From positions 1-35,414 of the forward strand of contig CANQDB010000002.1 of assembly GCA_947591175.1 (NCBI GenBank): 35,414 nt of DNA, in the 5' to 3' direction. A program made the position numbers and the translations under genes. The notes beneath the pieces are model-generated. The model was not told the DNA's origin. It searched no databases and was given only the letters and a program-made list of their open reading frames with translations. Numbering within the stretch: the stretch's first letter is position 1; the number at the start of each line of letters is the position of its first letter. This DNA comes from an uncultured Bacilli bacterium (GTDB lineage: Bacteria; Bacillota_I; Bacilli_A; RF39; UBA660). Of the stretch, positions 30,591 to 35,414 are shown one piece after another.

Positions 30591-31472
30591 TTATTCGTCT
30601 TTTAAACCAAATTCTTCAAGGTAGTATTCTTTATCTCGCCAGTCTTCGATAGTTTTGACGAAGGTTCGTAAGAAGACTTTTTTGCCAAGATATTCTTCTA
30701 AATCGATTCTTGCTTCCGTTCCGATTTGTTTAATCATTTGGCCTTGTTTACCGATTAAAATTTTTTTTAGGTTTTCGCGGTCGACTATAATTTGAACACC
30801 TATTTCGATATAGTCATCTTTTTCTTCGTAAGACTCAACCATACAAGTTACGGCATGTGGTACTTCTTTATCAGTTAAACGTAAAACTTTTTCACGAACG
30901 ATTTCGGCAATATAGAAGTAATTCGAAATATTCGTAATAACATCGTCATCGTATATTTTTTCAGTTCCTTTTAAATAAGGTTTAATGACTTCAATTAGAT
31001 GGTCGACATTATCACCTTTCAAAGCCGAAAGAGGAACTATTTCTTTAAAATCATAGTAATCTTTATAAGTATCGATTAAAGATAGTAGTTTTTCTTTTTT
31101 TATTTTGTCGACTTTATTTAAAAGTAAGATAACCGGTGACTCGTTTTCTTTTAAGCGATTTAAAATAAATTGGTCCCCTTTACCGAAGCCTGTAGAAGCA
31201 TCGATTAAAAAGAGTACTACGTCGACATCATCGACACTTTCATAGGCTTTTTTATTTAATAAATTACCCAATTTATGAACTGGTTTATGTATACCTGGTG
31301 TATCGATAAAAACTATTTGGGTGTCCTCATCATGATAGATTCCTTGAATACTATTTCTTGTCGTTTGGGCTTTATCAGATGTTATCGCAATTTTCGATTG
31401 CAAAAGAGAGTTCAAAAGTGTACTTTTTCCGACGTTAGGACGACCGACTAGACTTACAAATCCGCTTCTCAT
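30591..31472 (-). CDS. era: GTPase Era
   Basis: Essential GTPase that helps 16S rRNA processing and 30S assembly. The GTPase domain shows G1 GRPNVGKST, G3 DTPG, G4 NKVD and the effector region ITSDKAQTTRN; the C-terminal KH domain has KILIGKQGQMIKQIGTEAR. The frame can open 11 codons earlier, but ATG 31472 overlaps the cdd stop (ATGA), has GAGGA six bases upstream, and gives the expected MRSGFVSLVGRPNVG start (293 aa). It is preceded by cdd and followed by yqzL-recO, as in Bacillus. Confidence 0.97.
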   Translation of the reverse strand: MRSGFVSLVGRPNVGKSTLLNSLLQSKIAITSDKAQTTRNSIQGIYHDEDTQIVFIDTPGIHKPVHKLGNLLNKKAYESVDDVDVVLFLIDASTGFGKGDQFILNRLKENESPVILLLNKVDKIKKEKLLSLIDTYKDYYDFKEIVPLSALKGDNVDHLIEVIKPYLKGTEKIYDDDVITNISNYFYIAEIVREKVLRLTDKEVPHAVTCMVESYEEKDDYIEIGVQIIVDRENLKKILIGKQGQMIKQIGTEARIDLEEYLGKKVFLRTFVKTIEDWRDKEYYLEEFGLKDE

Positions 31473-31861
31473 AGAAAGTCCTCGCTTGTAAATGGTTCTG
31501 GGCATAGTTCTGAAACAAGATATTTTTTAGCGTCACCTTTACGATTACTAAAGATAATTTCATCGTCACTTGCAAAGAACTCTAAAATAACTTGGCGACA
31601 TAAGAAACAAGATGATGAGATCTTATCACTATCGACCATGACATAAAGTTTAGAGAAATCTCCTTTACGATATCCCGCGGCAATAGCAGTTGTAATGGCA
31701 ACTCTTTCAGCACAGATAGTCGCTCCATAACTAGCATTTTCGACGTTTACTCCTTTAAAGCATGTCCCATCTTTCATAACGACGAGACTTGCGACATGAA
31801 AGTTTGAGTAAGGAGCATAACTGTTATCTAATAAATCTATTAATTCATCTTTAATATTCAT
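31469..31861 (-). CDS. cdd: Cytidine deaminase
   Basis: Zinc hydrolase converting cytidine and deoxycytidine to the uridine forms in pyrimidine salvage. The catalytic CAERVA supplies one zinc Cys and the general-acid Glu; the second Cys pair is in SCFLCRQV, where PCGACRQV is usual. NVENASYGATICAER gives the substrate-binding region. At 130 aa it has normal length. AGGAGG precedes the ATG. It sits between dgkA and era, the standard Firmicutes order, and its stop codon overlaps the era start. Confidence 0.95.
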   Translation of the reverse strand: MNIKDELIDLLDNSYAPYSNFHVASLVVMKDGTCFKGVNVENASYGATICAERVAITTAIAAGYRKGDFSKLYVMVDSDKISSSCFLCRQVILEFFASDDEIIFSNRKGDAKKYLVSELCPEPFTSEDFL

Positions 31862-31872
31862 GATTCTACCTC

Positions 31873-32295
31873 CTAAAATAGTGCTAAAAATTTAGGCACA
31901 AAGATAATACAACCACCGATAAAAGCGGTAATCGAACAAAGTAAAGTCGCAGTTGATGCCGTATCTTTGGCAATCTTGGCAAGTGGATGAATTTGCGGCA
32001 TTGCTAAGTCGATTGTAGCCTCTATTGCTGTATTGATCATCTCACTGGCCGCAGTCACCCCGATCATTAAGATACAAAATAACCATTCATTAACGGTAAG
32101 ATTAAAATATAGGCCAAAACCTACAACCAAAATAGCGGCGATGATAATAATTATCATATTGTGTTCTTCTCTTACGGCATAGACAAAGCCATCGATAGCA
32201 TGAAAGAAACTCTTTTTATAACGAACAAGAGCCGTTCCTGTATCTTTATTACGAACAATTTTCTTTTGTTTTTTAAAGCGATCGAGTAATCCCAT
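31873..32295 (-). CDS. dgkA: Diacylglycerol/undecaprenol kinase family protein
   Basis: Small integral membrane kinase of the DgkA family. Gram-positive members phosphorylate undecaprenol to recycle the lipid carrier of wall synthesis. Three to four membrane spans are visible, with the signature EMINTAIEATIDLAMP in the middle and a catalytic-site KDTAS in the third segment. At 140 aa it has the usual length. The first 20 residues are basic. It overlaps the 3' end of ybeY by 23 bases and is followed by cdd with an 11-base gap. Confidence 0.93.
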   Translation of the reverse strand: MGLLDRFKKQKKIVRNKDTGTALVRYKKSFFHAIDGFVYAVREEHNMIIIIIAAILVVGFGLYFNLTVNEWLFCILMIGVTAASEMINTAIEATIDLAMPQIHPLAKIAKDTASTATLLCSITAFIGGCIIFVPKFLALF

Positions 32296-32725
32296 AATGT
32301 GTTAATACCTCCTCTTGACGAGCAAACATTTTTATTTCGTCTTCTTTTTCTTCGTGATTATAGCCCAATAGATGTAAAAGTCCATGAACTGCTAGAAAAG
32401 AAAGTTCCCGCCTAAACGAATGGCCATAACTTTCAGCCTGTTCATGAGCCTTATCGACCGAAATATAGATGTCTCCTAAAAGTCTTATCGCCATCACGAC
32501 ATCCAAATTATCTTCTAAAGCAAAACTGATAACATCTGTTTCTCTATCGATATTTCGATAAGTCTTATTGATTTCGTGAATCTTTTCATTATCGACAAAG
32601 ATAACATTACATTCGGCATTCTTTACTTTTTCTTCTTTTAAGGCATATTTTAAGATCTTGGCTATTTCTTTTTCTTCTTTCTTTAAGTCTTCACTTGTTT
32701 CATTAAAAACATAAACCTTGTTCAT
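32273..32725 (-). CDS. ybeY: Endoribonuclease YbeY
   Basis: Zinc-dependent enzyme for 16S rRNA 3'-end maturation and ribosome quality control. The zinc triad is in HGLLHLLGYNH (H-x3-H-x5-H), with Asn where the family usually has Asp before the third His. YRNIDRETDVISF is the other conserved segment. At 150 aa it has normal length. It overlaps the vanZ-like stop by one base and dgkA by 23. The Bacillus order phoH-pgpH-ybeY-dgkA-cdd is kept from ybeY on, with the first two genes missing. Confidence 0.96.
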   Translation of the reverse strand: MNKVYVFNETSEDLKKEEKEIAKILKYALKEEKVKNAECNVIFVDNEKIHEINKTYRNIDRETDVISFALEDNLDVVMAIRLLGDIYISVDKAHEQAESYGHSFRRELSFLAVHGLLHLLGYNHEEKEDEIKMFARQEEVLTHYGITRSL

Positions 32726-33330
32726 TATACCACCGCCAATTGATAAACAAAAATAATAAATAAAACGACAATTCCTAAAGCAATCGCATTTAAGACACCT
32801 TCTCTTTTAATAACCGAGGGAATCGAATTACGAAAACGCATTAATAAACGATAGACGACATAACCAATCATACCACCTAGAACATTTAGAATAATATCGT
32901 CAACATCGAAAACGTGACCAATTAAAGATTGCGTTATTTCGATCGAAAGAGAAGCAAATGTAACTAAGCCTAATGGTATAACCCAATTCTCGCTTTTGAT
33001 ATAGTAGGATGCAAAGAAACCATAAGGCACAAACAACAAGAGGTTACCCAAAACCTGTTGTATAAAGAGGCGACTGCCAAAGGGATAACGGAATATTTCC
33101 GTAAATGGGACAAAGTTACTACCCTCACCTATGTCTAGAACATCTTGAAAAGTTACTACTTGGAACAAATACAAAGTGTAAATTAAAAAGAATAAGGATA
33201 GTAGTTCTCGATACAACAGAAAAGACTCCCTATTCTTAACTAAATAAGTTATTCTTAACGAAGCAATAATAAGGACACTAATGACAATTATAGGCCAAGT
33301 TAAATGCATAATCTCTTTAATTGATGTCAT
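32725..33330 (-). CDS. VanZ-family membrane protein
   Basis: A protein of about 201 aa with five predicted spans and the VanZ-like core NFVPFTEIFR...NLLLFVPYGFFASYYI and DVDDIILNVLGGMIGYVVYRL. VanZ itself gives low-level teicoplanin resistance, but most family members have no known role and this one should not be read as a resistance gene. The frame opens with GTG 33339; ATG 33330 with AGGTGA five bases upstream is the preferred start. It lies between yqfD and ybeY where phoH and pgpH are normally found, and is coupled to ybeY by a 1-base overlap. Confidence 0.9.
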   Translation of the reverse strand: MTSIKEIMHLTWPIIVISVLIIASLRITYLVKNRESFLLYRELLSLFFLIYTLYLFQVVTFQDVLDIGEGSNFVPFTEIFRYPFGSRLFIQQVLGNLLLFVPYGFFASYYIKSENWVIPLGLVTFASLSIEITQSLIGHVFDVDDIILNVLGGMIGYVVYRLLMRFRNSIPSVIKREGVLNAIALGIVVLFIIFVYQLAVV

Positions 33331-33341
33331 TAGTATCACCT

Positions 33342-34502
33342 CTATTCCTCTTTTGGCTCCGTTTCTTGAAGCGGTGCATAGTCCGTAATATTTTCTTCTA
33401 CTTTCAAAAACAATTCTATAATTATTTTACTATCTTCTTCGGTAATTTTCAATTCTTTTTGACTCAAGAGACGAGCGTTTACATCGAGTGATGATAATAC
33501 TTTTTCTTCGGCTAGTTCCTTGGCTTTAGCAATAGCATCTTCTTTAGAATAAGAAATATCGGTAACTTCCAGTTCTTCTTCCTTGACCCAGTTTAAGGAA
33601 AGAGGTAAAAAAGTATGTTTAATTAAGGAAGTAACTAGAGTGTTTTTATCTTTAAAAGGATTAAAATCTAACAAAGAGATATTTTTACCTAAAAAATTTA
33701 TTTGTAAAAGTTTCTTAGTTTTACCTGTTTTCTTTTCTTCGTGATAATGAAGTGGTAAAGAGACCGTTACTTTGTACCAAGTTTCAGCATAGACATTCCC
33801 AGTCGCCGGAACATAAGCCTTAGGGTCTTCTTTATTTTTGATAACTCCCGTTACTAGGATGTCCCCTTTTCTTACGTATTGGTTCTTCTTAGCCACTATT
33901 TCGCCAGTTGACGCTTCGATTTTAGTAATAAGACCATCTTTTTTAGCCACTATATCTCTTGGACTTAACTCTTCTTTAGGAGGATTCAGTTTTCTTTCTT
34001 CAACCCGAACTTCATACTTAGTACCAATTCGTTCTATTTCGATCCATTCTAAAGTATCTTTATGTTTCTTTAGGATTTCATTTCGAATCTCTTCTTTACG
34101 TTCAAACGACACACAAAAGTGAAAAGGACTAATATTATACTCTCTTAGTTCTTGATAAAGTAGTTCTCTTATTTCTTTTTTAGTATGAATTACTTCGACT
34201 TCAAAGATAATATTAGTAAGAAACCAAAGTAGTATTAATCCTAAAGCCAAAAAGAGGAAGAAGTAACGCATCTTCCAACATATATTTTGGATATTCTTAG
34301 GTCCTTTTATTCTTAGAAGACTCATATCATAGATAGTTTTCATATCTATAAGTCTTTGATAGTTCTCATCATCTACTTCAACTATTAAAAAGTTTTTCTC
34401 TTCTTTAACTGAAAAGAAACTCATTTTCATCTTGATAAGTTGTAAAAGAAACCGATGAGGATTTTTACCTTCAATTTTTACAACATAACGATTATTAAAC
34501 AT
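33342..34502 (-). CDS. yqfD: Sporulation protein YqfD
   Basis: Mother-cell sporulation protein of the YqfD (SpoIV-associated) family with a single N-terminal-third membrane span (about residues 80-105, FFLFLALGLILLWFLTNIIF) and a large extracytoplasmic POTRA-like part; exact role unknown. The cytoplasmic start, the IKGPKNI before the membrane, and YEVRVEERKLNPP and IEASTGEIVAKK later on are family hallmarks. About 386 aa, normal length. GTG 34511 is in frame, but GGGTGAG forms the Shine-Dalgarno for ATG 34502. It follows yqfC with a short gap, as in Bacillus. Confidence 0.93.
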   Translation of the reverse strand: MFNNRYVVKIEGKNPHRFLLQLIKMKMSFFSVKEEKNFLIVEVDDENYQRLIDMKTIYDMSLLRIKGPKNIQNICWKMRYFFLFLALGLILLWFLTNIIFEVEVIHTKKEIRELLYQELREYNISPFHFCVSFERKEEIRNEILKKHKDTLEWIEIERIGTKYEVRVEERKLNPPKEELSPRDIVAKKDGLITKIEASTGEIVAKKNQYVRKGDILVTGVIKNKEDPKAYVPATGNVYAETWYKVTVSLPLHYHEEKKTGKTKKLLQINFLGKNISLLDFNPFKDKNTLVTSLIKHTFLPLSLNWVKEEELEVTDISYSKEDAIAKAKELAEEKVLSSLDVNARLLSQKELKITEEDSKIIIELFLKVEENITDYAPLQETEPKEE

Positions 34503-34507
34503 AGTTC

Positions 34508-34741
34508 TCACCCTAATTCAATAGATTGAATCCACCCATCGATTAAGATCTCCTGATCCAAGAGTTTGGCAATCGACAAGTCTTTTCCTTTAACAACTAG
34601 TAACCCAAGACTACATTTTAGGGTTATTCTATTTTCTTCTAAGAGAACTATTTCTTCATAGTTTACGATATCTAGTCTTCCTTCTTGATAGGTAAAATGA
34701 AAGTTCGAATCGATACAATATTTTTTTATTCGGTCAAACAT
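34508..34741 (-). CDS. yqfC: Sporulation protein YqfC
   Basis: A small YabP/YqfC-family protein (about 77 aa) made in the mother cell in Bacillus under sigma-E; function unknown. The body is beta-rich, with IVNYEEIVLLEENRITLKCS and LLVVKGKDLSIAKLLDQEILIDG matching the family. The frame runs upstream to TTG 34756, but AGGTGG lies just before ATG 34741, which is taken as the start. Its stop lies five bases before the yqfD start, so the pair is coupled. It opens the long operon after the yqeY terminator; no clear promoter was found in the short gap. Confidence 0.9.
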   Translation of the reverse strand: MFDRIKKYCIDSNFHFTYQEGRLDIVNYEEIVLLEENRITLKCSLGLLVVKGKDLSIAKLLDQEILIDGWIQSIELG

Positions 34742-34778
34742 GTAACCACCTATCAAAGTATATGTAACACTTTCAAAA

Positions 34779-34814
34779 CTTAGAAAAAGAAAAAGTAGAA
34801 GGCTACTCTACTTT
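34779..34814 (-). terminator. Rho-independent terminator of yqeY
   Basis: AAAGTAGA (34792-34799) and TCTACTTT (34807-34814) pair around a 7-nt loop, followed on the minus strand by two T runs. It separates yqeY from the yqfC operon. Confidence 0.8.
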
Positions 34815-35256
34815 AATTTAAACGTTCTTTGATTAGGCTAGATACTTTACCCATATCAGCTTTGCCTTTAACAAGAGGAGTTATCTCACGCATAACTTGA
34901 CCCATATCTTTAGCTCCACTTGGCTTAACTTTAGCAAATACTTCATCAATTATCTTAACTATTTCTTCATCACTTAATTGGGCTGGAAGATAAGGCTCAA
35001 GTAAAGCAATTTCTTTTTTCGTTTGATCGACTAAGTCTTGACGGTTACCTTTTTCAAACTCACGAATCGATTCGTTTCTTGTCTTGATTTGTTTCGTAAT
35101 AACATCGATTACTAACTCGTCGTTTACTTCTTTTTTATTGTTAATCTTTTCTAGTTGGATCGCTCCTTTAACTAAGCGAAGTGTTGCTAGAGTATCCTTA
35201 TCGTGATTACGCATTGCGTCTTTTAAATCATTTTCTAATCTTTCTACTAAACTCAT
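34813..35256 (-). CDS. yqeY: YqeY/GatB-like domain protein
   Basis: A 147-aa all-helical protein equal to the C-terminal tRNA-binding domain of GatB, found alone in many bacteria; role unproven. Family segments are LKDAMRNHDKDTLATLRLVKGAI, KQIKTRNESIREFEKGNRQDL, LEPYLPAQLSDEEI and the C-terminal KGKADMGKVSSLIKERL. The length is typical. It follows the presumed rpsU gene, the usual Firmicutes order, and ends in its own terminator before yqfC. Confidence 0.95.
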   Translation of the reverse strand: MSLVERLENDLKDAMRNHDKDTLATLRLVKGAIQLEKINNKKEVNDELVIDVITKQIKTRNESIREFEKGNRQDLVDQTKKEIALLEPYLPAQLSDEEIVKIIDEVFAKVKPSGAKDMGQVMREITPLVKGKADMGKVSSLIKERLN

Positions 35257-35296
35257 TTATATCACTCTCCATCTATATTATATCAAAATTTAGGCG

Positions 35297-35320
35297 AAAA
35301 AAAAGACTAATTTCTTAGTC
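35297..35320 (-). terminator. Terminator of the right-edge gene (rpsU)
   Basis: GACTAA and TTAGTC arms around a 4-nt loop (35305-35320), followed by eight Ts on the minus strand. The stop codon of the partial gene is part of the stem. Confidence 0.85.
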
Positions 35321-35414
35321 GTTATATTCTCTTCCTGAGTGACCATGTCCACCATAGTTACTATGAGAAGCCTTATTTCTTTTCCGTGTATTTTTAATAC
35401 CTTCTTTTTTAGCG
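35315..35414 (-). CDS. rpsU: Partial gene, probably C-terminus of ribosomal protein S21
   Basis: The last 32 codons of a minus-strand gene running off the window: AKKEGIKNTRKRNKASHSNY... ending REYND and TAA. It is basic at first (KKEGIKNTRKR), with a Gly/His/Ser tail. Position immediately upstream of yqeY is that of rpsU in Firmicutes. The sequence fits the basic C-terminus of S21 only loosely, and the tail is longer than usual, so the name rests mainly on synteny. Confidence 0.5.
   Translation of the reverse strand, partial: AKKEGIKNTRKRNKASHSNYGGHGHSGREYND

Noticed and set aside
32725..33330. Antibiotic (teicoplanin) resistance by VanZ
   Set aside because: The family is broad, there is no van operon, and the gene sits in a housekeeping cluster.

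Overview
The window is low-GC DNA with short intergenic gaps, Shine-Dalgarno sequences of the AGGAGG/AGGTGA type, TAA/TAG/TGA all used as stops (standard code) and many Firmicutes gene neighbourhoods. Together with four sporulation genes (spoIVB, spoIIM, yqfC, yqfD) this points to a spore-forming, small-genome relative of the Bacilli/Erysipelotrichia/Mollicutes branch, probably uncultured. No species can be named from the sequence alone.

Layout. 1-5.4 kb: spoIVB on the minus strand, then a plus-strand run: a Pro-rich single-pass membrane protein with mscL, spoIIM, mnmA and an HTH regulator, with a 31-aa membrane peptide (minus) between mscL and spoIIM. 5.4-6.1 kb: a very AT-rich gene-free stretch carrying a convincing dif site (5848-5875). 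Most genes left of it are on the plus strand and most genes right of it on the minus strand, as expected where two replication forks meet, so this is probably the replication terminus. 6.1-9.4 kb: lipoprotein, deoB, a coiled-coil membrane protein and xerD (the recombinase that would act at dif). 9.5-17.7 kb: tmcAL, three 34-bp tandem repeats, pyk-mutM-polA, a small membrane-protein gene divergent from lexA behind a candidate SOS operator, lexA and tcdA. 17.7-21 kb: an unrecognised gene, a roughly 219-nt structured RNA with its own promoter and terminator, an alpha/beta hydrolase, and a SipW-type surface protein whose promoter spacer contains nine consecutive Gs (likely phase-variable). 21-24.1 kb: glyS and proS behind a very short T-box leader that looks glycine-specific. 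24.1-27 kb: an accessory island with a Panacea-type toxin-antitoxin pair and two paralogous DUF6273-like genes. 27-35.4 kb: one long minus-strand operon resembling the Bacillus yqeY-yqfC-yqfD-ybeY-dgkA-cdd-era-yqzL-recO cluster, but with a VanZ-like gene where phoH and pgpH normally sit and a yfhO-like gene at the end. The tail of a probable rpsU runs off the right edge.

The genes are mostly housekeeping: DNA replication and repair (polA, mutM, lexA, recO, xerD), tRNA charging and modification (glyS, proS, mnmA, tmcAL, tcdA), ribosome maturation (era, ybeY), nucleoside salvage (cdd, deoB) and glycolysis (pyk). The more unusual items are regulatory or small: the terminus with dif, the SOS-type small protein, the poly-G promoter, the reduced T-box, the unassigned RNA, and the hairpin over the yqzL ribosome-binding site.
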